Below, one piece after another: positions 34,307 through 41,238 of a stretch of 64,000 nucleotides of DNA. Both the position numbers and the translations under genes were made by a program. The stretch comes from an uncultured Chlorobiota bacterium (GTDB taxonomy: Bacteria > Bacteroidota > Ignavibacteria > UBA10030 > UBA6906). The stretch lies in assembly GCA_900696645.1 (NCBI GenBank), contig CAADGV010000045.1:1-64000 (forward strand). The letters run 5' to 3'. The notes beneath the pieces are model-generated. The model did no database searches and was not told the origin of the DNA. It saw nothing but the letters and a program-made list of their open reading frames with translations. Numbering within the stretch: position 1 is the first letter of the stretch; each line of letters opens with the position of its first letter.

Positions 34307-34333
34307 GACAGTGTTGCTGCCACGGTTCTCGGA
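34307..34333. repeat. Direct repeat B flanking the methyltransferase locus
   Basis: GACAGTGTTGCTGCCACGGT then TCTCGGA; pairs with repeat A at 33397-33424 in direct orientation. It lies about 95 bases upstream of the methyltransferase ATG. Confidence 0.5.
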
Positions 34334-34422
34334 AAGTTCGCGGTTGTGTGACAGCCCGGAAAACTCCTCATGCCTTCACGGTTAATCTTTCATTTGGCCA
34401 AAATGCTGAGTATCCCTGTTGC

Positions 34423-34647
34423 CTACTGCTTTTCTTCTCCAGCAAACCCAACTCCCTCAAGTACAACCCTGCGCAGCGTCTCCTTGTTACCGAACCGCTT
34501 CATTGCATCAAGAATTTCGATACCGGCGAGCTTTCCATCGCTGTCGTAGTCGAAGGCGATTCCCTCCGCCACGTGGTGAGGCGTAACTGTTGTCTCACGA
34601 AAAGTGATTGAGAGAGCATCAACTTCTGCGTCATAGCTTATCTTCAC
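34423..34647 (-). CDS. DUF2283 protein, likely antitoxin
   Basis: The protein is 74 residues, beginning MKISYDAEVDALSITF, then HHVAEGIAFDYDSDGKLAGI and EILDAMKRF, the DUF2283 pattern. It follows the DUF4258 gene by 12 bases on the same strand; the order (nuclease-like gene first, DUF2283 second) is the same as in the pair at 24437-24966. An antitoxin role is inferred from the association. Confidence 0.8.
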   Translation of the reverse strand: MKISYDAEVDALSITFRETTVTPHHVAEGIAFDYDSDGKLAGIEILDAMKRFGNKETLRRVVLEGVGFAGEEKQ

Positions 34648-34659
34648 TTTTATCCTCCG

Positions 34660-34914
34660 TTAGAAATAGTAGGTATAAACTGTCACTACGACAATTTCGC
34701 CCACATCTTCAACAAAAATGGGCCTTACTTGCTTAGTGTCGTATTCTTTACCGTTCCACACGTTATTGTACGCAAAGTTCTTTTTGCATTCCAATCTTCC
34801 CAGTTCTGAAGGTTCCCACGGAGTTGTGCGGATGGCATCTTCGACCTCCGAGAGTGTGAAGCCTCTCTTTTCGATGTAACCCGCTGCGTGTCTGCTGAGT
34901 CTAATCGGCTTCAT
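34660..34914 (-). CDS. DUF4258 protein, RelE-like toxin candidate
   Basis: The protein is 84 residues. The DUF4258 pattern is clear: IRLSRHAAGYIEKRGFTLSE at the start (His near residue 9), VEDAIRTTPWEP, then KQVRPIFVEDVGEIVVVTVYTYY. DUF4258 is related to the BrnT/RelE type of small RNases. First gene of a two-gene module with DUF2283. It lies only 8 bases downstream of the metabolic fusion gene that follows it on the map. Confidence 0.8.
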   Translation of the reverse strand: MKPIRLSRHAAGYIEKRGFTLSEVEDAIRTTPWEPSELGRLECKKNFAYNNVWNGKEYDTKQVRPIFVEDVGEIVVVTVYTYYF

Positions 34915-34922
34915 GTGTGTAC

Positions 34923-36755
34923 TTACTTTTTCAGGATCGAGAATATCCCCTCAATCCTGCCCATCGGCGCCGAAAGTTGCACGCCGGCGACTTCATTCTT
35001 CACACGCTCAAACGTCTCGCGGGCAATCTTCACGCCTTCGGCGAAACCTTCTTCTTTCGTCGTTGTCTTGCGCATGCGGTCCATAATATCCGGCGGCACG
35101 CTGGCGCCCGGGACTTCGTTGTTCATGAACTCGGCGTTGCGGTATGAGACAAGCGGCCAAATGCCGCACAACAGAGGCAGTTTCACGTATTCAATCCGCT
35201 TCATTGCTTTTTCGAGAATGCGAATGTCGAACACGGGCTGCGTTACAATGTACTCGGCTCCGGCTTCAATCTTCCAATCCAATCTTCTGATTTCTTCATC
35301 AAGATTGATGGCGCCGGGGTTGAATCCGACGCCGGTGCAGAACCCCGTCGGGTCGCCGATCGGGTTGCCGGCAAGATCGAGACCGTGATTGAGACGATTG
35401 ATGATGTTGACAAGTCCGATTGCGTCAACATCGAACACAGCGGTTGCGTCGGGGTAGTTGCCCAACTTCGGCGGGTCGCCGGTGATGGCGATGAGATTGC
35501 GGACGCCGAGCGCCCACGCGCCTAACAAATCCGACTGCATGCCGATCACGTTCCTGTCGCGGCAGGCAAAATGCAACACAGGCTCAATGCCGACTTTTTG
35601 AAGAATGGTAACTGCAAGAGCGAGTGCCGACATGCGGGCACTTGCACGGGGCCCGTCAGGAATGTTGATGGCGTCAATGCCAAAGTGAAACAGCTTGCGC
35701 GCCTTCTCGACTTCTTTCACAGGCAGAACACCTTTGGGTGAAACGAGTTCTACCAGCGTCACAAATTCTTTGCGAAGCAATTTGTTGGAGAGGCGGGATT
35801 TCTCGCTCATTTCGTAGACTTTCACCGCCTCGGGCGCCGTGACTTTCAAATCGGCGACACGCATCTCGACACGCTTGACGGGCTGAAGCGCCTTGACGGC
35901 ACGGCGAATGGCTTTGATGTGTTCGGGATTTGTTCCGCAACACCCGCCGACAATCGCAGCGCCCGTTTGAATAAATCGCTTCGAATATTCGGCAATGTAT
36001 TCGGGAGATGTCATATAGATGTTTCTTCCGCCGACATTTTGCGGAAGTCCCGCATTCGGCTGAACGGAAATCGGCAAGCGAGTAAGCGGCTTGAGCTGCT
36101 CAAGCGCATCGAGCATCGTCTTCGGGCCGACGGAACAATTCATGCCGATGGCGTCAAGCTTGTAGTCTGCAACGCCGGCGACGAAACTCCGAATTGACGC
36201 TCCGCTCAACAAATTGCCGTCGTCGTTGATGGTGACCTGGGCAATGATGGGAATGTCGGGGTTGAGTTCCTTAACTGCACGGATTGCCTGGACAAGCTCC
36301 GAGACAAGTGAGAATGTTTCGAGAATAATCAAATCAACGCCGCCGTCGAGCAAGCCTTTGATCTGTTCCTTGAAAACATCCTTTGCTTCGTCGTACGAGA
36401 GTTTTCCAAGAGGCTCGATTTGCACGCCCAACGGTCCGACTGATCCCGCGACGAGAACGGAATCCCCGGCAACCTTCTTTGCAATCTGTGCGCCTTTGAG
36501 GTTCACTTCGTGGACTTTTGTTTCGAGTCCGTGTGCAGCAAGTTTGAAGCGGTTAGCGCCGTAGGTGTTCGTCTCGATCACGTCCGCGCCGGCGTTCACG
36601 TAGTCGCGATGCACCTCGCTGACGATGTCGGGATTGATGAGATTCAGTTCATCAAAGCACGTGTTGATGAAGATTCCTTTTTCGTACAAGTATGTGCCGA
36701 CGCCCCCGTCAAAGAGGATGACTTCTTTGCCCAAACGTTCGCGAAATTGTTTCAT
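34923..36755 (-). CDS. Homocysteine S-methyltransferase / 5,10-methylenetetrahydrofolate reductase fusion
   Basis: The protein is 610 residues. Residues about 1-300 are the Zn/homocysteine methyltransferase barrel: LFDGGVGTYLYE, GMNCSVGP and the metal-binding GGCCGTNP. Residues about 320-610 are the MTHFR (MetF) domain: LVELVSPKG, HFACRDRN, NLIAITGDPP, YIVTQPVFD and PLLCGIWPL. Such two-domain proteins (YitJ type) generate methylenetetrahydrofolate products and pass methyl groups to homocysteine. The pairing suggests methionine synthesis in one polypeptide. Confidence 0.95.
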   Translation of the reverse strand: MKQFRERLGKEVILFDGGVGTYLYEKGIFINTCFDELNLINPDIVSEVHRDYVNAGADVIETNTYGANRFKLAAHGLETKVHEVNLKGAQIAKKVAGDSVLVAGSVGPLGVQIEPLGKLSYDEAKDVFKEQIKGLLDGGVDLIILETFSLVSELVQAIRAVKELNPDIPIIAQVTINDDGNLLSGASIRSFVAGVADYKLDAIGMNCSVGPKTMLDALEQLKPLTRLPISVQPNAGLPQNVGGRNIYMTSPEYIAEYSKRFIQTGAAIVGGCCGTNPEHIKAIRRAVKALQPVKRVEMRVADLKVTAPEAVKVYEMSEKSRLSNKLLRKEFVTLVELVSPKGVLPVKEVEKARKLFHFGIDAINIPDGPRASARMSALALAVTILQKVGIEPVLHFACRDRNVIGMQSDLLGAWALGVRNLIAITGDPPKLGNYPDATAVFDVDAIGLVNIINRLNHGLDLAGNPIGDPTGFCTGVGFNPGAINLDEEIRRLDWKIEAGAEYIVTQPVFDIRILEKAMKRIEYVKLPLLCGIWPLVSYRNAEFMNNEVPGASVPPDIMDRMRKTTTKEEGFAEGVKIARETFERVKNEVAGVQLSAPMGRIEGIFSILKK

Positions 36756-36766
36756 GGTGTTCCTTA

Positions 36767-36815
36767 GATTGAAATCCTAATATCAAATATCGAAATACTA
36801 AACAAATTCAAAATG
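36767..36815 (+). repeat. Left inverted repeat of the four-helix-bundle element
   Basis: GATTGAAATCCTAATATCAA continues ATATCGAAATACTAAACAAA and TTCAAAATG. Its reverse complement aligns with 37200-37244 through the shared blocks GAAATCCTAAT, TCGAAA and CTAAACAA. It lies between the fusion gene and the four-helix gene and contains that gene's stop codon. Confidence 0.8.
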
Positions 36816-37202
36816 AGAAAACCTGAACAACAAAACCGGTTCTACTGCGATTTGGTCAAGATTGCGCCAAAAGATCTTCATCAATTCGGTTGATTCTTGA
36901 ATTAATGCCGCTCGTTCTGCTTCTGTGGCTTCGTTGCACTGTGTCAGTCGAAGCCAATAGCCGCTTTCTTTTGCTCCCTTTCGGCAAATCTTAATTCTCA
37001 TAAGAAAGTCCTTTTTCCCTAATGCTTCGTTTGCCTCAATGTAATTTGCGCCAACCGAACCGGATGAGCGAATGAGTTGCTTGCCATATTCAAGATTCGA
37101 CATTGTCTTCTGTAATCTTTCAACAAACCCTCCAACCCTTTTTGCAAACGCCTCGGTTCGTTCCTCGAGATCATATCGTTTGGGACTTGGTTTTTCAGAC
37201 AT
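36798..37202 (-). CDS. Four-helix-bundle protein (23S rRNA intervening-sequence/Avd-like family)
   Basis: The protein is 134 residues. The family signature is present: YDLEERTEAFAKRV, EYGKQLIRSSGSVGANYIEA, KKDFLMRIKICRKGAKESGY, WLRL, with four predicted helices. These proteins occur as S23/IVP genes and as Avd accessory proteins; isolated copies are common and their function is unknown. The gene lies inside an inverted-repeat pair, and its last codons (HFEFV) come from the left repeat. No reverse transcriptase is nearby, so a diversity-generating element is not indicated. Confidence 0.85.
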   Translation of the reverse strand: MSEKPSPKRYDLEERTEAFAKRVGGFVERLQKTMSNLEYGKQLIRSSGSVGANYIEANEALGKKDFLMRIKICRKGAKESGYWLRLTQCNEATEAERAALIQESTELMKIFWRNLDQIAVEPVLLFRFSHFEFV

Positions 37203-37244
37203 TCGAGCTTGTTTAGAGTTTCGACATTAGGATTTCGAATTCTT
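37200..37244 (-). repeat. Right inverted repeat of the four-helix-bundle element
   Basis: Read on the minus strand, AAGAATTCGAAATCCTAATG continues TCGAAACTCTAAACAAGC and TCGAATG. It matches the left repeat except for about 6-7 bases missing in the middle. It contains the stop codon of the ppx-like gene (frame ...EKNSKS*). Confidence 0.8.
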
Positions 37245-38150
37245 CTCCCATTCTCGCAATACCAATCCATACCGTACTCCCCGTTCACTCACAATCATCT
37301 CTTTGAATTTGAAATGCGCCATAATCTCGCGGAGAATCAGCACTCCCGCAACAATCACATCGTGCCGGCCTTTCATGAACGACGATTGTGCGAGAATTTC
37401 ACCCGAAGGCATTGCCCGCAAGGCTCTGAACAGAAGATACACTGTGTCAAGATCGAGTCTGTAGTTTCTTATGGCATCAATTGAAAACTCCTTGAGTCCT
37501 TGAGCAAGAATCGCAAGGGATGTTGCTGTTCCTGCTACTCCCACCAATGTCGAGCCCTTGAAATCGAACCGGCCTGCTTTGGCAAGCTCGTCTTCAACCA
37601 GCGTAATAGATGCCTCCAGTTCGGGATGCGTCGGCGGATCGTGCTTCAGGAAGCGTTCGGTGACCCGAACGGAGCCGACGTCGAGACTGATGGAATCGAT
37701 GATTGTCTTATCGTTACCGATGGTAATCTCTGTGCTGCCACCGCCAATATCAACCACCGTTGCTTTCGTGATTCCGGGTATGCCGCTGATTGCTCCGCGA
37801 TATGTCCAGTACGCTTCATCCTCGCCGCTGAGCACTTCAAGCTCGAATCCTGTGTGGGAGTGTACGAGTTCTGCAAACGCTTGCCTGTTGGTCGCGTCAC
37901 GAACTGCGCTTGTTCCGCACACGACCGTTTTTTCGACGTTGAAGGTTGAAATGATGGATTTGTATTCCTGCAAAACGCCAATCACGCGTTGCATTGCGTC
38001 GGTTTGCAAATTTCTGGAGCCGTCAACGCCTTTGCCGAGTCGAGGAATGCGCTGTTCATAGGCAAGCCGCTGAATGTCTCCATTCTTATCGACATTCGCG
38101 ACAAGAAGGAGAACGGTGTTGGTGCCGATGTCGATTGAGGCGATGCGCAT
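37227..38150 (-). CDS. Exopolyphosphatase / pppGpp phosphatase family protein (Ppx/GppA)
   Basis: The protein is 307 residues from ATG 38150 (MRIASIDIGTNTVLLLVANV), without the 18-residue in-frame upstream extension. ASKHA-fold enzyme: phosphate-1 motif SIDIGTNT, GEDEAYWTYRGAI, ATVVDIGGGSTEITIG and GVAGTATSLAIL. It degrades polyphosphate or pppGpp. It is the short form without a C-terminal HD domain. It lies 11 bases after prmA; its 3' end merges with the right repeat of the four-helix element, which provides the last residues and stop. Confidence 0.93.
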   Translation of the reverse strand: MRIASIDIGTNTVLLLVANVDKNGDIQRLAYEQRIPRLGKGVDGSRNLQTDAMQRVIGVLQEYKSIISTFNVEKTVVCGTSAVRDATNRQAFAELVHSHTGFELEVLSGEDEAYWTYRGAISGIPGITKATVVDIGGGSTEITIGNDKTIIDSISLDVGSVRVTERFLKHDPPTHPELEASITLVEDELAKAGRFDFKGSTLVGVAGTATSLAILAQGLKEFSIDAIRNYRLDLDTVYLLFRALRAMPSGEILAQSSFMKGRHDVIVAGVLILREIMAHFKFKEMIVSERGVRYGLVLREWEKNSKS

Positions 38151-38161
38151 CTGAGTACAGA

Positions 38162-39031
38162 TTACTGATTGGGGATTGCGGCTTGCAGGACAAACGCAAT
38201 CCATTCGTTCTCAGAAAGCGTTTCCGCAATCTGTAGTCCGTAATCCGCAATCGCTTTCCTCATGGGTTCTTCATCAATATTCAGCAAGCCCGAAAGGATG
38301 ATTGTTCCTCCCGGTTTCAATCTTAATGTCATCTCCGGAAGCAACGGCTCGATCACGTTCCGCTGGATGTTGGCAACAATCAAGTCGAACGTGCCGGAGG
38401 GAACGGACGAGAGTTCTCCGAGAATAATCCGTACCGGATTCTCAACACAATTGAGCTGAAGGTTCTCAAGCGCGTTGCTGTACGACCATTCGTCGTTGTC
38501 AACACCCACGGCCGACGATGCGCCGAGTTTGATTCCTGCAATCGCCAGGACACCTGTTCCCGTTCCCACATCCAGTAAGCTGATTCCTTGCCTCACGTAC
38601 CGTTCCATCAATTTCAGAACGAGCCGCGTTGTTTCATGATAGCCCGTGCCGAAGGACATTTTCGGATCGATCACGAGAACAAGCTCGCCGAGCTGTGCTT
38701 CGTACTTGTGCCACGTCGGTGTGATAACGATGCGATCCGTGACGTGAATGGGCCGAATAGTCTTTTCCCATTCCTCGTTCCAGTTCTTAGCTTCTAGTTC
38801 CCTGACGGAAATTGTCGGAATAACCGAATTGCCCGACCGATGCACAGTCTTGACGACACGTTCAACTTCAGCGAACAGGCCGTCACTCCACCGTTCTTTG
38901 TTCATGTAACATCGAAGGACGTTTCCTTCTTCCCAAAATCCTTCAAAGCCGAGTTGCGTGAGAATGCCGACAAGTTGTTCGCGGAGTTGCTCGTCTGCAA
39001 CGAGTTCAAGTTCGGTGTACGCGGCGGACAT
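38162..39031 (-). CDS. prmA: Ribosomal protein L11 methyltransferase
   Basis: The protein is 289 residues from ATG 39031. The frame is open further to 39289, but those residues lie over the neighbouring glutaminyl cyclase gene. The PrmA layout is present: an N-terminal alpha/beta substrate domain (to about residue 95), NWNEEWEKTIRPIHV, FGTGYHETTRL and SAM motif LLDVGTGTGVLAIAG, then LIVANIQRNV (NxxxN-type) and LKPGGTIILSG. It trimethylates L11. Upstream neighbour in transcription is the QC gene, 7 bases away. Confidence 0.95.
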   Translation of the reverse strand: MSAAYTELELVADEQLREQLVGILTQLGFEGFWEEGNVLRCYMNKERWSDGLFAEVERVVKTVHRSGNSVIPTISVRELEAKNWNEEWEKTIRPIHVTDRIVITPTWHKYEAQLGELVLVIDPKMSFGTGYHETTRLVLKLMERYVRQGISLLDVGTGTGVLAIAGIKLGASSAVGVDNDEWSYSNALENLQLNCVENPVRIILGELSSVPSGTFDLIVANIQRNVIEPLLPEMTLRLKPGGTIILSGLLNIDEEPMRKAIADYGLQIAETLSENEWIAFVLQAAIPNQ

Positions 39032-39038
39032 AGGGGAG

Positions 39039-40016
39039 TCAGGGTTGCTGAGTGTACACAACGTGTGTGACGACAGTTCCGACAACTTCAAGACTTTCGG
39101 GGCTGCAATGTTCCGGCACATCCTGATGTGTGTGCCAGAAGCGGTGTGACGGGTCGGGATAGTTGAAGTCGATGATGTTGATGGTTTTGATTCCGACCAT
39201 GTTGAGTTGGAGATGATCGTCGTTGATTTCCTCGCCCGGCTCGTCCACGAATTGCGTGTACCCGAGTTCTTTCGCCTTCGACCAGACAAGATTCAAAATG
39301 TCGGGGGCGTACTTCATCGAATTCAGTTCCTTCGGAATCTCAAGATACGTGTCGCCTACCATATCCAGCAAAATCCCGAACCTCGGATTGTAGTCTGCCG
39401 GCTTTGTGTTGGCGAAATAGCGTGAGCCGAGAAAGTACTTTGAAAGATCACCTTCGTAGCCGTAGTCTTCTCCATCGAACAGAACAATATCAACCCCGAT
39501 GGCAGGCGGCTGACTCTTCAGCAGTGAGGCGATTTCCAACAAAACCGCCACTCCGCTTGCGCCGTCGTTGGCGCCGATGATCGGCTCGTTTCTTCTGCTT
39601 TTATCTTCATCATGTTCTGCACGGGGACGCGTATCCCAATGCGCGGCGAGCAGAATGCGGCTCGTTGCCTGCGAATTGAAGCGCGCAATAATGTTTGTGA
39701 GAGCAAGCGTCTCGTTGTACCCCTGGGCTTTGAATTTCTGGAGTTCAACTTCGTCGGCAAACTGCCGCAGTGTATGTTCCAGCCAAATCACACACGCCGC
39801 ATGTCCGGGCGAGTTCGGATTGCGCGGGCCGAATTGAGTCTGCTTCACAAGATACTCGAATGCGCGAGTTCCGCTGAACTGTGGGATGGAAATCACTGAT
39901 TTTTCCGCGGTAGGTGGTGGTTGAGGCGACTCCGGTTTTGGAGAATCCGCACTACAGCCGGCAAGAAAGCCGACAACAATGAGCAAGAGCCGATTACGTT
40001 TCAAAGAGGGGTTCAT
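39039..40016 (-). CDS. Glutaminyl-peptide cyclotransferase (M28-like lipoprotein)
   Basis: The protein is 325 residues from ATG 40016. Type II signal LLLIVVGFLAGCSADS, then an M28/QC fold with the zinc and catalytic motifs: LLAAHWDTRP, GANDGASGVAVLLEIA (zinc Asp), VLFDGEDYG, LGSRYFA, LLDMVGD, then INDDHLQLNMVGIKTINIID and RFWHTHQDVPEH. The FWHTxxD end and the GSR...LLDxxG arrangement are those of type II glutaminyl cyclases rather than of aminopeptidases. It would convert N-terminal Gln of exported proteins to pyroglutamate, at the outer or inner membrane. Confidence 0.88.
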   Translation of the reverse strand: MNPSLKRNRLLLIVVGFLAGCSADSPKPESPQPPPTAEKSVISIPQFSGTRAFEYLVKQTQFGPRNPNSPGHAACVIWLEHTLRQFADEVELQKFKAQGYNETLALTNIIARFNSQATSRILLAAHWDTRPRAEHDEDKSRRNEPIIGANDGASGVAVLLEIASLLKSQPPAIGVDIVLFDGEDYGYEGDLSKYFLGSRYFANTKPADYNPRFGILLDMVGDTYLEIPKELNSMKYAPDILNLVWSKAKELGYTQFVDEPGEEINDDHLQLNMVGIKTINIIDFNYPDPSHRFWHTHQDVPEHCSPESLEVVGTVVTHVVYTQQP

Positions 40017-40187
40017 CCCTGCTGTACAAGAAAGAAGGTCAATTTCTCTCAAATGGTACCGAAATAGCAGGGGAAAAGCAAAGAGCGGAGAAATAGAATA
40101 ACAGCCCGCGAATCTACACTATCAACACGAATGGATCAGAAGGTTCGTGTTCATCATGCAAATTGGTGCGAGATGTGCGTCCGCTGG

Positions 40188-40218
40188 TGCAACCTTTTCC
40201 CCAAAAGTGCCGTCTAAC
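40188..40218 (+). promoter_or_regulatory. ECF-sigma-type promoter upstream of the DUF4097 gene
   Basis: TGCAACCTTTT (40188-40198) and CGTCTAAC (40211-40218), with 16 bases between the GCAACC and CGTC cores. This matches the GCAAC / CGTCTA pattern of RpoE-like ECF promoters. It lies about 45 bases before the ATG at 40263, after a 246-base gap with no gene. Confidence 0.7.
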
Positions 40219-40262
40219 AAAGTGACGTCATCCAATCAATCCAGACTTTTCAGGAGAGATCA

Positions 40263-41177
40263 ATGAATAGAACAGTCCGAATCATATTGGCAATGCTCAT
40301 CATCTATGCAGTCAGTTTCATCTATGCCTGCGCGGCGGAGAAGACATTTGACAAGAAGTTTGCAGCAACGCCGGGCGGCACATTCATCATCAAGACGGAC
40401 ATCGGTTCGGTAGATATTGCCGGAACGGATGCAAAGGAAGTATCGGTGTACGCAACATTGCGCGGGCGGCAACGTGATGTCGATGAATTTGAGATAACGG
40501 CATCGCAAACATCCGATGGCGTTGAAGTACGCGGGAGAAGCCCCCGTTCGGGCCGGTGGTTCAATTGGGGGAATAATGATCTTGAAGTCCGCTACACCAT
40601 CAAGGTGCCGGGGGAATACAATCTCAGAATGGAAACCTCCGGCGGCAATATCACCGTCAACAGCGTCAAGGGCAAGTTGAATGGCGGTACGTCGGGCGGA
40701 GATATTTCGCTCGCCGAAATTGCCGGCTCGGTTGATTTGGAGACTTCGGGTGGGAATATCCGTGCAGAGAAGGTTGAGGGCATGCTGCGGATGGAAACGT
40801 CGGGTGGAGACATCAAAATCTCCGACGTGAAAGGCGATGTGAACGTGCATACAAGCGGCGGCAACGTAATCCTCACGACGATCGAGGGGAAGGTCCGGGC
40901 AGAGACGTCAGGTGGCAACATCACTGTGAGAGTGAAAGAATCGAATCAGGGAGTGTTTGCCGAAACATCCGGCGGCAACATTGATATCATGATGCCGAAA
41001 AACGTCAGCGCCACGATTGATGCTTCGACGAGTGGCGGTGATGTGACATGCGACTTTCCGATTACAATGTCCGGCAAGATGAGTGACAGCCGGATTCGCG
41101 GAACGGTAAACGGCGGCGGCAACCCGATTCATGCACGGACTTCCGGCGGTGATATCCGGATTCGGGGATTTGAGTAG
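40263..41177 (+). CDS. DUF4097 beta-strand repeat protein (adhesin-like)
   Basis: The protein is 304 residues. N-terminal signal MNRTVRIILAMLIIYAVSFI, with a Cys at about residue 23 that may make it a lipoprotein. The body repeats the motif METSGGNI/TSGGDI about every 18-20 residues (at least eight copies), forming a parallel beta-helix as in DUF4097. Such genes are often in ECF-sigma regulons; here an ECF-type promoter lies 45 bases upstream. Its role is unknown, probably a cell-envelope stress or surface protein. Confidence 0.9.
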   Translation: MNRTVRIILAMLIIYAVSFIYACAAEKTFDKKFAATPGGTFIIKTDIGSVDIAGTDAKEVSVYATLRGRQRDVDEFEITASQTSDGVEVRGRSPRSGRWFNWGNNDLEVRYTIKVPGEYNLRMETSGGNITVNSVKGKLNGGTSGGDISLAEIAGSVDLETSGGNIRAEKVEGMLRMETSGGDIKISDVKGDVNVHTSGGNVILTTIEGKVRAETSGGNITVRVKESNQGVFAETSGGNIDIMMPKNVSATIDASTSGGDVTCDFPITMSGKMSDSRIRGTVNGGGNPIHARTSGGDIRIRGFE

Positions 41178-41200
41178 AATCCGGCGATTTTCCGAGAGTA

Positions 41201-41238
41201 ACAAGCCCGGTTTCGTGAGGAGCCGGGCTTTCTTGTTC
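41201..41238 (+). terminator. Terminator between the DUF4097 gene and dacB
   Basis: AAGCCCGG (41203-41210) / CCGGGCTT (41223-41230) with a T-rich tail TCTTGTT. Placed between convergent genes; it may also serve the minus-strand dacB. Confidence 0.85.

Noticed and set aside
36798-37202. Diversity-generating retroelement (Avd-like protein)
   Set aside because: No reverse transcriptase, template repeat or variable C-type-lectin target is nearby.
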